Position numbers and translations under genes: made by a program. Positions 42,702 to 53,276 of a stretch of 64,000 bases of DNA are shown one piece after another. Every line of letters begins with the position of its first letter. Position 1 is the first letter of the stretch. Below the pieces are notes generated by a model. The model was given only the letters and a program-made list of their open reading frames with translations. It ran no database searches and was not told the DNA's origin. The DNA lies in NCBI RefSeq assembly GCF_045679555.1, contig NC_092099.1:8924576-8988575 (forward strand). The letters run 5' to 3'. Source of the stretch: Salvelinus alpinus (Eukaryota > Chordata > Actinopteri > Salmoniformes > Salmonidae).

Positions 42702-43724
42702 ATGGCCAAGACCAGAGAGCTGTGTAAGGACATCAGGGATAAAATTGTAGACCTGCACAAGGCTGGGATGGGCTACAGGACAATAGGCAAGCAGCTTGGT
42801 GAGAAGGCAACAACTGTTGGCGCAATTATTAGAAAATGGAAGAAGTTCAAGATGACGGTCAATCATCCTCGGTCTGGGGCTCCATGCAAGATCTCACCTC
42901 GTGGGGCATCAATGATCATGAGGAAGGTGAGGGATCAGCCCAGAACTACACGGCAGGACCTGGTCAATGACCTGAAGAGAGCTGGGACCACAGTCTCAAA
43001 GAAAACCATTAGTAACACACTATGCCGTCATGGATTAAAATACTGCAGCGCACGCAAGGTCCCCCTGCTCAAGCCAGGGCATGTCCAGGCCCGTCTGAAG
43101 TTTGCCAATGACCATCTGGATGATCCAGAGGAAGAATGGGAGAAGGTCATGTGGTCTGATGAGACAAAAATTGAGCTTTTTGGTCTAAACTCCACTCGAT
43201 GTGTTTGGAGGAAGAAGAAGGATGAGTACAACCCCAAGAACACCATCCCAACCGTGAAGCGTGGAGGTGGAAACATCATTCTTTGGGGATGCTTTTCTGC
43301 AAAGGGGACAGGACGACTGCACCGTATTGAGGGGAGGATGGATGGGGCCATGTATCGCGAGATCTTGGCCAACAACCTCCTTCCCTCAGTAAGAGCATTG
43401 AAGATGGGTCGTGGCTGGGTCTTCCAGCATGACAACGACCCGAAACACACAGCCAGGGAAACTAAGGAGTGGCTCCGTAAGAAGCATCTCAAGGTCCTGG
43501 AGTGGCCTAGCCAGTCTCCAGACCTGAACCCAATAGAAAATCTTTGGAGGGAGCTGAAAGTCCGTATTGCCCAGCGCCAGCACCGAAACCTGAAGGATCT
43601 GGAGAAGGTCTGTATGGAGGAGTGGGCCAAAATCCCTGCTGCAGTGTGTGCAAACCTGGTCAAGAACTACAGGAAACGTTTGATCTGTGTATTTGCAAAC
43701 AGAGGTTTCTGTACCAAATATTAA
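42702..43724 (+). CDS. Tc1-like transposase, 340 aa, intact
   Basis: It would bind the inverted repeats and cut and paste the element into TA sites. The length of 340 aa is that of active fish Tc1 transposases. The paired DNA-binding region (residues 8-115) has two helix-turn-helices around [20 protein letters not shown] and [25 protein letters not shown]-like hook is replaced by PRSGAP (56-61), a basic stretch RKWKKFK precedes it, and RRH-type basics follow. Catalytic triad D153 ([11 protein letters not shown]), D244 ([11 protein letters not shown]) and E279 (DLNPIENLW) has exact DD34E spacing. The glycine box is [19 protein letters not shown]. The start follows CACA in ACACAATGG. No frameshift or stop. 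Expression is unknown. Confidence 0.95.
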   Translation: MAKTRELCKDIRDKIVDLHKAGMGYRTIGKQLGEKATTVGAIIRKWKKFKMTVNHPRSGAPCKISPRGASMIMRKVRDQPRTTRQDLVNDLKRAGTTVSKKTISNTLCRHGLKYCSARKVPLLKPGHVQARLKFANDHLDDPEEEWEKVMWSDETKIELFGLNSTRCVWRKKKDEYNPKNTIPTVKRGGGNIILWGCFSAKGTGRLHRIEGRMDGAMYREILANNLLPSVRALKMGRGWVFQHDNDPKHTARETKEWLRKKHLKVLEWPSQSPDLNPIENLWRELKVRIAQRQHRNLKDLEKVCMEEWAKIPAAVCANLVKNYRKRLICVFANRGFCTKY

Positions 43725-43742
43725 GATCTGCTTTTCTGATGT

Positions 43743-43940
43743 ATCAAATACTTATGTCATGCAATAAAATGCAAATTAATTACTTAATAATTATACAATG
43801 TGATTTTCTGGATTTTTGTTTTAGATTCCGTCTCTCACAGTTGAAGTGTACCTATGATAAAAATTACAGACCTCTACATGCGTTGTAAGTAGGAAAACCT
43901 GCAAAATCGGCAGTGTATCAAATACTTGTTCTCCCCACTG
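43743..43940 (-). repeat. Right terminal inverted repeat
   Basis: Ends GTTCTCCCCACTG; reverse complement matches 42334-42531 except three bases. Confidence 0.93.
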
Positions 43941-43946
43941 TATGTA

Positions 43947-44467
43947 CAGTTGAAGTCGGAGGTTTAAATACACTTAGGTTGGAGTCATTGAAACTCGTTT
44001 TTCAACCACTCCACAAATGTCTTGTTAACAAACTATAGTTTTGGCAAGTCGGTTAGGACATCTACTTTGTGCATGACACAAGTCATTTTTCCAACAATTG
44101 TTTACAGACAGATTATTTCACTTATAATTCACTGTATCACAATTCCAGTTGATCAGAAGTTTACATACACTAAGTTGACTGTGCCTTTAAACATCTTGGA
44201 AAATTCCAGAAAACTATGTCATGGCTTTAGAAGCTTCTGATAGGCTAATTGACATAATTTGAGTCAATTGGAGGTGTACCCGTTGATGTATTTCAAGGCC
44301 TACCTTTAAAGTCAGTGCCTCTTTGCTTGACATCATGGGAAAATCAAAAGAAATCAGCGAAGGCCTCAGAAAAAAATTGTAGACCACAAGTCTGGTTCAT
44401 CCTTGGAAGCAATTTCCAAACGCATGAAGGTACCACGTTCATCTGTACAAACAATAGTACGCAAGTA
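43947..44467 (+). mobile_element. Left part of a Sleeping Beauty-type Tc1
   Basis: Starts CAGTTGAAGTCGGAGGTTTA, 5 bp after the intact Tc1. It runs through the transposase start (ATGGGAAAATCAAAAGAAAT) to GTACGCAAGTA, where another Tc1 family begins at a TA. No right half is found nearby. Confidence 0.88.
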
Positions 44468-45471
44468 CACTGCTCAAAAAAATAAAGGGAACACTTAAAC
44501 AACACAATGTAACTCCAAGTCAATCACACTTCTGTGAAATCAAACTGTCCACTTAGGAAGCAACACTGATTGACAATAAATTTCACATGCTGTTGTGCAA
44601 ATGGAATAGACAAAAGGTGGAAATTATAGGCAATTAGCAAGACACCCCCAATAAAGGAGTGGTTCTGCAGGTGGTGACCACAGACCACTTCTCAGTTCCT
44701 ATGCTTCCTGGCTGATGTTTTGGTCACTTTTGAATGCTGGCGGTGCTTTCACTCTAGTGGTAGCATGAGACGGAGTCTACAACCCACACAAGTGGCTCAG
44801 GTAGTGCAGCTCATCCAGGATGGCACATCAATGCGAGCTGTGGCAAGAAGGTTTGCTGTGTCTGTCAGCGTAGTGTCCAGAGCATGGAGGCGCTACCAGG
44901 AGACAGGCCAGTACATCAGGAGACGTGGAGGAGGCCGTAGGAGGGCAACAACCCAGCAGCAGGACCGCTACCTCCGCCTTTGTGCAAGGAGGAGCACTGC
45001 CAGAGCCCTGCAAAATGACCTCCAGCAGGCCACAAATGAGCATGTGTCAGCATATGGTCTCACAAGGGGTCTGAGGATCTCATCTCGGTACCTAATGGCA
45101 GTCAGGCTACCTCTGGTGAGCACATGGAGGGCTGTGCAGGCCCCACAAAGAAATGCCACACCACACCATGACTGACCCACCGCCAAACCGGTCATGCTGG
45201 AGGATGTTGCAGGCAGCAGAATGTTCTCCACGGCGTCTCCAGACTCTGTCACGTCTGTCACATGCGCTCATGTGCTCAGTGTGAACCTGCTTTCATCTGT
45301 GAAGAGCACAGGGCGCCAGTGGCGAATTTGCCAATCTTGGTGTTCTCTGGCAAATGCCAAACGTCCTGCACGGTGTTGGGCTGTAAGCACAACCCCCACC
45401 TGTGGACGTCAGGCCCTCATACCACCCTCATGGAGTCTGTTTCTGACCATTTGAGCAGACACATGCACATT
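44468..45471. mobile_element. Tc1 derivative with inverted second half
   Basis: Starts CACTGCTCAAAAAAATAAAG. The plus strand encodes the helix-turn-helix part (44765-45060, [20 protein letters not shown], then [17 protein letters not shown]). From about 45060 the catalytic-core part lies on the minus strand ([28 protein letters not shown], read 45261-44968). The element thus joins a 5' part to an inverted middle part. The right end is lost at the junction with 45472. Confidence 0.75.
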
Positions 45472-46490
45472 TTACTGAAGAGCTCAGTGACTTTCAACGT
45501 GACACCGTCATAGTATGCCACCTTTTTCAACAAGTCAGTCAAATTTCTGCCCTGGTCAACTGTAGGTGCTGTTATTGTGAAATGGATACTTCTAGGAGGA
45601 AGTGGTAGGCCACACAAGCTCACAGAACGGGACCGCTAAAGCACGTAGCGCGTAAAAATCGTTAGTCCTTGGTTGCAACACTCACTACCGAGTTCCAAAC
45701 TGCCTCTGGAATCAACATCAGCACAAGAACTGTTCGTTGGGAGCTTCATGAAATGGGATTCCGTGGCCGAGCACCATGCACAATGCCAAGCATTGGCTGG
45801 AGTGGTGTGGTGTAAAGCTGGAATCTGGAGCAGTAGAAATGCATTCTCTGGAGTGATTAATCGCACTTCACTATCTAGCAGTCAGACGGAAGAATATGGG
45901 TTTGGCGGATGCCAGGAGAACGCTACCTGCCCGAATGCATAGTGCCAACTGTAAAGTTTGGTGGAGGAGGAATAATGGTCTGGGGCTGTTTTTCGTGGTT
46001 CGGGCTAGGCCCCTTAGTTCCAGTGAAGGGAATCTTAATGCCACAGCATACAATGACATTCTAGACAATTCTGTGCTTCCAACTTTGTGGCACAAGTTGG
46101 GGTAAGACCCTTTCCTGTTTAAGTATGACAATGCCCCTGTGCACAAATCGAGGTCCATACAGAAATTGTTTGTCAAGATCGGTGTCTTAGAACTTGACTG
46201 GCCAACACAGAGTTCTGACCTCAACCCCATCGAACACCTTTGGGATGAATTGGAACGCCGACTGTGAGCCAGGCCTAATCGCCCAACATCAGTGCCCGAC
46301 CTCACTAATGCTCTTGTGGCTGAATGGAAGCAAGTTCCTGCAGCAATGTTCCAACATCTAGTGGAAAGCCTTCCCAGAAAGTGGAGGCTGTTATAGCAGC
46401 TAAGGGGGCATCAACTCCATATTAATTCCCATGATTTTGGAATGAGATGTTCGACGAGCAGGTGTCCACATAATTTTGGTCATGTAGTGT
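45472..46490 (+). mobile_element. Tc1 relic, same family as 2360-5402
   Basis: Enters at CTGAAGAGCTCAGTGACTTT and ends at GGTCATGTAGTG followed by TA. It carries a frameshifted transposase with a deletion near 45780. VHKSRSIQKLFVKI-like and SDLNPIEHLWDELERRL readings are visible in pieces. The left inverted repeat is missing. Confidence 0.82.
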
Positions 46491-46582
46491 ATTTATTTAT
46501 TTAAATTGACTGATTTCCTTATATGAACTGTAACTCAGTAAAATCTTCGAAATTCTTGCATGTTCAGTTTATATTTTGATTC

Positions 46583-47489
46583 AGAAAAATATAAACACAA
46601 CATGTGAAGTGTTGGTCCCATGTTTCATGAGCTGCATAGGCCCTAATCTATGGATTTTGTATTACTGGGAATACAGATATGCATCTGTTGGTCTCAAATT
46701 TTAAAAATAAACAGATACACTCAGTATCTGGTGTGACCACCATTTGCCTCATGCTGTGCGACACATCTCCTTCGCATATAGTTGATCAGGCTGTTGATTG
46801 TGGCCTGTGGAATGTTGTCCCACTCCTCTTCAATGGCTGTATGAAGTTGCTGGATATTGGTGGGAACTGAAACACGCTGTCGTACATGTCGATCCAGAGC
46901 ATCACAAACATGCTCAATGGGTGACATGTCTGGTTAGTATGCAGACCATGGCAGAACTGGAACATTTTCAGCTTCCAGGAATTGTGTACAGATCCTTGCA
47001 ACATGGGGCCGTGTATTATCATGCTGAAACATGAGGTGATGGTGGCGGATGAACGGCACGACAATGGGCCTCAGGATCTCGTCACGGTATCTCTGTGCAT
47101 TCAAATTGCCATCGATAAAATGCAATTATGTTCGTTGTTCGTAGCTTATGCCTGCCCATACCATAACTCCACCGCCACCATGGGGCAATCTGTTCAAAAC
47201 GTTGACAGCAAACCCCTCACCGCAGGACGCCATACACGTGGTCCGCGGCTGTGAGGCCGGTTGGACGTACTGCCAAATTGTCTAAAATTACATTGGAGTC
47301 GGCTTATGGTCGATAAATAAACATAATCTGGCAACAGCTCTGGTGGACATTCCTACAGTCAGCATGCCAATTGTGTGCTCCCTCAAAAATGTTTGAGAAA
47401 TAACCTTTTTGTGCGTATGTAAAACTTTGGGATATTTTATTTCAGCTCATGAAACACTTTACATGTTGCGTTTATATTTTTGTTCAGTG
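46583..47489 (-). mobile_element. Fold-back Tc1 derivative
   Basis: The left terminus AAAAATATAAACACAACATG(TG) and the right terminus CATGTTGCGTTTATATTTTT-GTTCAGTG are the same transposon end in opposite orientation. The interior is the minus-strand transposase 3' two-thirds (MSPIEHVCDALDRHVRQRV at 46927-46865, QFLEAENVPVLPW upstream) with an internal deletion near 47190. A short piece of another copy's end (46500-46582) lies just left. Confidence 0.75.
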
Positions 47490-47491
47490 TA

Positions 47492-48623
47492 TATCATTTT
47501 TTGGTCTGCTGAACCCATTGCCCGCAAGTCATCTTGAAGTTAAGTTTGCTACCCCCCACCCCATTCGTTGGTTGCATATGTTGGTCTGCCCTGTACGGAG
47601 GTTGTACGCGCCGGTTGCCACTGTTTCCCAGCATGCCCTGTACTGAAATTGCGCATGCCCTTTATCCAAACATGCATGGCTTGAGATGCAGTCACTGGTC
47701 AAGTGTGTGAGTGTGGCTAGCTACCTAGTTTTAATATCAACAGTACTGTCACAGCAACATAACATTTGATTTAACACTTCTTGAAGACTTTATTTTAAAA
47801 CCATCACCATTGTAACAATTTTTTTCAAGTGGGCTGGGGTGCCCTTTTTTCAGTTGGAGCACGTGCCCTCTGAAAGGTCTGTGCACGGCCCCGGCCTGTG
47901 GCATACATGTTTAACATTATACCTACAACATAATTACTTGCAAGTCAGAATGAGTTTCTATTGACTGAGTATTTGCTGGAAGAGAACATTTTTTAAATAA
48001 CACTATGTTGCTGTGAGTGGAAAAGCTTAAATAACATGTTTATCGGGGAGTGCTTTTGAAGACTATGCGATGTAAAGCCTTTATAAATTGTAGTTTGTTT
48101 AAAGTGGGACCGATAAGGGTGACGTCATAATAGACCTACTACTGTTGGTTGCCAACGGTCTGGTTAGTTCAGATTACAGTACCACGAGGGATGCCGTTGG
48201 GCAGGAAACATAACATTTATAATATTTCTGATAGTGCTCACTCTCCACCATGCAGCTGCCAGCCCAATCATGAGATGTAAGCTCAGCCTGTCAGTATCTG
48301 CCATACAAGGCTTTCCCAAAATGCATGCTAAAGTGGATACTGTATCTCAAAAGAACATACATTCAGGCCCAGTCTGTCACAATCACAGATTTTGTTTCAT
48401 GTCGTAATTCTCTCATACTGGCAAAGACATGCATGGACCTACCTTAAGCCATTGCGACACCACTTAAGTTCAGTTCATGTCAACCCAAAAGATTGAAGAA
48501 CATTGTGTAATTTGAACACTGAGAAATTCATATAAGGAAGCGTTGGAATGTGGTATTACAAGTAAAACCTTTTACCAGGTGTCATTGTACAACACTATAC
48601 CAGGTCAAATACATAACTGTATT
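47492..48623. other. Unassigned noncoding
   Basis: No coding family, paired ends or RNA gene recognised over 1.1 kb. It may hold old repeats too diverged to name by eye. Confidence 0.35.
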
Positions 48624-48818
48624 TTTTTAACCTTTATTTAACCAGGCAAGTCAGTTAAGAACAAATTCTTATTTTCAACGACGGCCTTGGAACAGTGGGT
48701 TAACTACCTTGTTCAGAGACAGAACGACAGATTTTTGACTTGTGAGCTCTGGGATTTGATCTTGCAACCTTTCAGTTACTAGTCCAACGCTCTAACCACT
48801 AGGCTACCTGCCGCCCCA
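48624..48818 (-). mobile_element. tRNA-derived SINE, near full length
   Basis: Minus orientation: GGGGCGGCAGGTAGCCTAGT (A-box side), B box GATCAAATCCCAGA, body with CTGAACAAGGTAGTTAACCC, and the shared tail with AAGAATTTGTTCTTAACTGA. Related to 3064-3233 and 61591-61690. Confidence 0.85.
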
Positions 48819-49373
48819 CAATACTTTTATATGGGGTGACACATTGCAACCAGTACATTTGTCCTGAAAGTGCAAACACCAAGTGAAATCATGTTCTTGG
48901 CTAATTCAAGTAATCAGCTGTTCCACAAAGAGCTGAAGAGTAAAGTTCCTCTTCCTTTTGTGACAGTTTTTATAACAGGTGGCGTAGACAATTCTGCAGT
49001 TGCTGCACCAGTTCTGCAGAGGCAGCCAATAGAGAACAACCATAAGGGCACAGACATTCAGCTCCATCAGCACAATCCATCTGTTCCAGTCAGTTGTCCC
49101 CAGATTGAGTAATACAACTTTATAATGAGGTAGGTCTGAAGGAATGTATTCACTCTGTAGTTTTTAGAGGGGTTCCCATGTCAATATGGGACAATGAGTT
49201 GAAACCCATGGCAGCCGCCATCTAAACAAGGCAGTAGACACTTTACACATCTGCTTACATTGTGTGTCACACTCCTGACGTGACCACACATTAACGTGAT
49301 TTAAGACAGTGTTAAGAACCCTATCAGGTAGGTGAGTGGGGCAGACTCGTAGTGGAAGAGATAAGATACTGTA
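48819..49373. other. Unassigned; one unrecognised 80-codon frame
   Basis: A plus-strand frame at 48870-49112 has no family resemblance and no splice or promoter support, so it is not called as a gene. Nothing else recognised. Confidence 0.35.
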
Positions 49374-49529
49374 GATCCAGGCTGATCCAGGCTGTATCAC
49401 AACCGGCCGTGATTGGGAGTTCCATAGGGCGGCGCACAATTGGCCCAGCATCGTCCGGGTTTGGCCGGTGTAGGCCGTCATTGTAAATAAGAATTTGTTC
49501 TTAACTGACTTGTTAAATGAAGGTTAAAA
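49374..49529 (+). mobile_element. HpaI-type SINE, 5'-truncated
   Basis: Contains GGCTGTATCACAACCGGCCG, CATAGGGCGGCGCACAATTG, GTAGGCCGTCATTGTAAATA and the shared tail. The tRNA head is missing. HpaI SINEs are specific to salmonids. Confidence 0.9.
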
Positions 49530-49671
49530 CTACTGTAAAGTTAACCATTTCAAATCTTTGACCGGTTGCATGACAACCTAATGGTGTATCTCTTTAAGTA
49601 GCAACCCCTCATTGAGGGAAGGCGGGCCAAAGCCCCACCTGTTTTGATTGATATATTCCATGTCTATGTGT

Positions 49672-50770
49672 ATAGGGCAGCAGCCTCTAAGGTGCAAGGT
49701 TGAGTACTGGGTGGTAGCCAGCTAGTGATGGCTTTTTAACAGTCTGATGGCCTTAGATAGAAGCTGTTTTTCAGTCTCTCAGTCCCAGCTTTGATGCACC
49801 TGTACTGACCTCGCCTTCTGGATGATAGCGGGGTGAACAGGCGTTGGCTCGGGTAGTTGATGTCCTTGATGATCTTTTTGGCCTCCCTGTGACATCGGGT
49901 GCTGTAGGTGTCCTAGAGGCAGTGTTCCCCCGGTGATGCGTTGTGCAGTCCGCACCACCCGCTGGAGAGCTCTGCGGTTGCGGGCAGTGCAGTTGCTGTA
50001 CCAGGGCGTGATATAGCCCGACAGGATGCTCTCAATTGTGCATCTGTAAAAGTTTGTGAGGGTCTTATGGGCCAAGCCGAATTTCTTCAGCCTCCTGAGG
50101 TTGAAGAGTTGCTGTTGCGCCTTCTTCACCACACTACCTGTGTGGGTGGACCATTTCAGATTGTCAGTGATGTGTATGCCGAGGAACTTGAAGATTTCCA
50201 CCTTCTCCACTGCGGTCCCGTCGATGTGGATGGGGCCGTGATCCCTCTGCTGTTTCCTGAAGTCCACGATCAGCTCCTTCGTTTTGTTGACGTTGATGGA
50301 GAGGTTATTTTCCTGGCACCACACCGCCAGGGCCCTTACCTCCTCCCTATAGGCTGGCTCGTCATTGTTGGTAATCAGGCCTACCACTGTTGTGTCGTCT
50401 GCAAACTTGTTGATCGAGTTGGAGGCATGCGTGGCCGCGCAGTCATGGGTGAACAGGGAGCACAGGAAGGGGCTGAGCAGACACCCTTGTGGAGCCCCTG
50501 TGTTGAGGATCAGTGAAGTGGAGGTGTTGTTTCTTACCTCCACCACCTGGGGGCAGCCCGTCAGGAAGTCCAGGACCAAGTTGCACAGGGCGGGGTTCAG
50601 ACCCAGGGCCCTGAGCTTAATGATGAGCTTGGAGATTACTATGTTGTTGAAGCCTGCGCTATAGTCAATGAACAGCATTTTTACGTAGGTATTTCTCTTG
50701 TCCAGATGGGATAGGCCAGTGTGCAGAGCAATGGCATCGCCTGTGGATCTATTGGGGCGGTAAAACAAAT
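49672..50770 (-). mobile_element. 5'-truncated LINE (Rex1/L2-like)
   Basis: The minus strand encodes a reverse transcriptase with [28 protein letters not shown] and [11 protein letters not shown], then the C-terminal domain, followed by a short 3'UTR. The family is abundant in salmonid genomes. Truncated at the 5' side near 50770. Confidence 0.85.
49779..50768 (-). pseudogene. LINE reverse transcriptase, C-terminal 329 aa
   Basis: RT motifs in order are the palm IDYS (first catalytic Asp), PQGCLLSP (motif B) and FADD (catalytic pair), then KELIVDFRK and [22 protein letters not shown] replaces the usual FNTI. The frame shifts near 49895, before the C-terminal [14 protein letters not shown] block, and the endonuclease is missing. 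Inactive. Confidence 0.85.
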
Positions 50771-50863
50771 AAATAAATCATTGAGTTAATAAAGCTGCAT
50801 ATTAACTTTTTTTGCTTTCCAGAGTAAGGCAGCTCCTAAATGCAAGTGTTTCAGCCTAGCTCA

Positions 50864-50998
50864 GTGATCCAGGCTGCGTCACATCCGGCCGTGATTGGGA
50901 GTCCCATAGGGCGGCACACAATTGGCCCAGCATTGTCCAGGGTAGGCCATCATTGTAAATAAGAATTTGTTCTTAACTTACTTGCCTAGTTTTTTAAA
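50864..50998 (+). mobile_element. HpaI-type SINE, 5'-truncated
   Basis: GGCTGCGTCACATCCGGCCG, CATAGGGCGGCACACAATTG, a 10-bp deletion in the GTCCGGGTTTGG segment, and the shared tail ending CTTGCCTAGTTTTTTAAA. Confidence 0.88.
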
Positions 50999-51256
50999 CA
51001 ATTCTGTGGTGGTGGGGCAGCCAGCGCAAAATTCGGAGCGTAGGGGTTGGTAATGTTCTCTAGTTGTGCTGTGATTGGCTCTGTCACGCCCTGGCCTTAG
51101 TATTCTTTGTTTTCTTAATTATTTTGGTTAGGTCAGGGTGTGACATGGGGAATGTATGTGGTTTTTGTAGTGTCTAGGGTGGTTGTAAGGTTTAGGGGGT
51201 TTATTAGAGTAGTTGGGTTTATGTTTAGTATAGTAGTCTAGCTGTGTCTATGGTTG

Positions 51257-52781
51257 AGTGTTTATTTTTTTATTTTATTTTTATTTCACCTTTATTTAAC
51301 CAGGTAGGCTAGTTGAGAACAAGTTCTCATTTGCAACTGCGACCTGGCCAAGATAAAGCATAGCAGTGTGAACAGACAACACAGAGTTACACATGGAGTA
51401 AACAATAAACAAGTCAATAACATGGTAGAAAAAAAAAAGAGAATCTATATACAATGTGTGCAAAAGGCATGAGGTAGGCAATAAATCGAATAATTACAAT
51501 TTAGCAGATTAACACTGGAGTGATAAATCATCAGATGATCATGTGCAAGAAGAGATACTGGTGTGCAAAAGAGCAGAAAAGTAAATAAATAAAAGCAGTA
51601 TGGGGGGTGAGGTAGGTAAATTGGGTGGGTAGTTTACAGATGGACTATGTACAGCTGCAGCGATCGGTTAGCTGCTCGGATAGCAGATTTTTAAAGTTGT
51701 TGAGGGAGATAAAAGTCTCCAACTTCAGAGATTTTTGCAATTCGTTCCAGTCGCAGGCAGCAGAGAACTGGAAGGAAAGGCGTCCAAATGAGGTTTTGGC
51801 TTTAGGGATGATCAGTGAGATACACCTGCTGGAGCGCGTGCTGCGGGTGGGTGTAGCCATCGTGACCAGTGAACTGAGATAAGGCGGCACTTTACCTAGC
51901 ATAGCCTTGTAGATGACCTGGAGCCAGTGAGTCTGACGACGAACATGTAGCGAGGGCCAGCCGACTAGGGCATACAGGTCGCAGTGGTGGGTCGTATAAG
52001 GTGCTTTAGTAACAAAACGAATGGCACTGTGATAAACTGCATCCAGTTTGCTGAGTAGAGTATTGGAAGCTATTTTGTAGATGACATCGCCGAAGTCGAG
52101 GATCGGTAGGATAGTCAGTTTTACTAGGGTAAGTTTGGCGGCGTGAGTGAAGGAGGCTTTGTTGCGGAATAGAAAGCCGATTCTTGATTTGATTTTGGAT
52201 TGGAGATGTTTGATATGAGTCTGGAAGGAGAGTTTGCAGTCTAGCCAGACACCTAGGTACTTATAGATGTCCACATATTCTAGGTCGGAACCGTCCAGGG
52301 TGGTGATGCTAGTCGGGCGTGCGGGTGCAGGCAGCGAACGGTTGAAAAGCATGCATTTGGTTTTACTAGCGTTTAAGAGCAGTTGGAGGCCACGGAAGGA
52401 GTGTTGTATGGCATTGAAGCTCGTTTGGAGGTTAGATAGCACAGTGTCCAAGGAAGGGCCGGAAGTATATAGAATGGTGTCGTCTGCGTAGAGGTGGATC
52501 AGGGAATCGCCCGCAGCAAGAGCAACATCATTGATGTATACAGAGAAAAGAGTTGGCCCGAGAATTGAACCCTGTGGTACCCCCATAGAGACTGCCAGAG
52601 GACCGGACAACATGCCGGACTCTGAACTCTGTCTGCAAAGTAGTTGGTGAACCAGGCAAGGCAGTCATTAGAAAAACCGAGGCTACTGAGTCTGCCGATA
52701 AGAATATGGTGATTGACAGAGTCGAAAGCCTTGGCCAGGTCGATGAAGACGGCTGCACAGTAAGTGTGGGTATCTAGGAAA
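51257..52781 (-). mobile_element. LINE 3' half (L2/RSg-1-like) with target duplication
   Basis: A 1525-bp 5'-truncated insertion between direct repeats GTCTATGGTTG (51246-51256, 52782-52792). The 3' tail (51270-51360 on plus) has TTTATTTAACCAGGTAGGCT, closely like the SINE tails here. It inserted into the LTR 51082-53076. Confidence 0.88.
51645..52781 (-). pseudogene. LINE reverse transcriptase, frameshifted
   Basis: The upstream piece (52781-52620) reads YCAAVFIDLAKAFDSVNHHI, with the first RT aspartate. A frameshift near 52615 follows. The main 322-codon frame (52613-51645) then reads MGVPQGSILGPTLFSVYIND, YADDTILY and the C-terminal domain with KYLGVWLDCKLSF and KLTLVKLTILPILDFGDVIY. The domain order is that of L2/CR1-group LINEs. 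Endonuclease missing. Confidence 0.88.
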
Positions 52782-53206
52782 GTCTATGGTTGCCTGAATT
52801 GGGTCTCAATTAGAGACAGCTGGTTATTGTTGTCTCTGATTGGGAGCCATATTTAAGGCAACCATAGGCTTTAGCTGGTTGTGGGGAATTGTCTATGTTG
52901 AACGTTTGTAGCATGTGTGTGTGCACTACGTTTATAGCTTCACGGTCGTTTGTTGTTTTTGTATAGTTTGTAATAGTGTTTCGTTTCATGTTCATCTTCG
53001 TAGTAAAAATAAAAGAAGATGGCTTATTTTCCACATGCTGCGTTTTGGTCCGTCTCTCCTCCACACGATCGTGACAGGCTCAGTGTTTTGTCACTCATGG
53101 GGACACTACGTCGCTACAAAATCTACGGGTAGAGCTAAAAAATTCAAGCCCCTTGTGTGCTGCCATACAATTACATTAGAAGTGCCTATCCAAGAAGGCT
53201 AAAGTT

Positions 53207-53276
53207 CGGGTAGGCCATCATTGTGAAATAAGAATTTGTTCTTAACTGACTTGCCTTGTTAAATAAAAAAATTAAA
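53207..53276 (+). mobile_element. SINE/LINE tail fragment
   Basis: GTAGGCCATCATTGTGAAATAAGAATTTGTT in part, then ACTGACTTGCCTTGTTAAAT and an A-rich end. Like 1291-1360, only the tail is present. Confidence 0.75.

Larger units (their letters stand above)
42334..43940 (+). mobile_element. Complete Tc1-like transposon with intact transposase
   Basis: 1607 bp flanked by TA (42332-42333, 43941-43942). The inverted repeats (42334-42531 and 43743-43940, 198 bp) differ at three positions by my reading. Each holds an outer AACAAGTATTTGATA and an inner ATAAGTATTTGAT direct repeat (IR/DR type). The transposase at 42702-43724 is uninterrupted. It is the best-preserved transposon in the window. Confidence 0.95.
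51082..53076 (+). mobile_element. Solo LTR split by a LINE
   Basis: Ends TGTCACG (51082) and CGTGACA (53076) with the 5-bp duplication GGCTC at 51077-51081 and 53077-53081. Without the LINE it is about 460 bp. An AATAAA lies at 53008-53013, about 65 bp before the 3' end. No internal region is present. Confidence 0.85.

Noticed and set aside
43028..43663. 211-codon minus-strand frame
   Set aside because: Antisense shadow of the intact Tc1 transposase.
48870..49112. 80-codon plus-strand frame
   Set aside because: No family features, no splice or promoter context and a length expected by chance.
49941..50664. Plus-strand frames of up to 191 codons
   Set aside because: Antisense shadows of the LINE reverse transcriptase.
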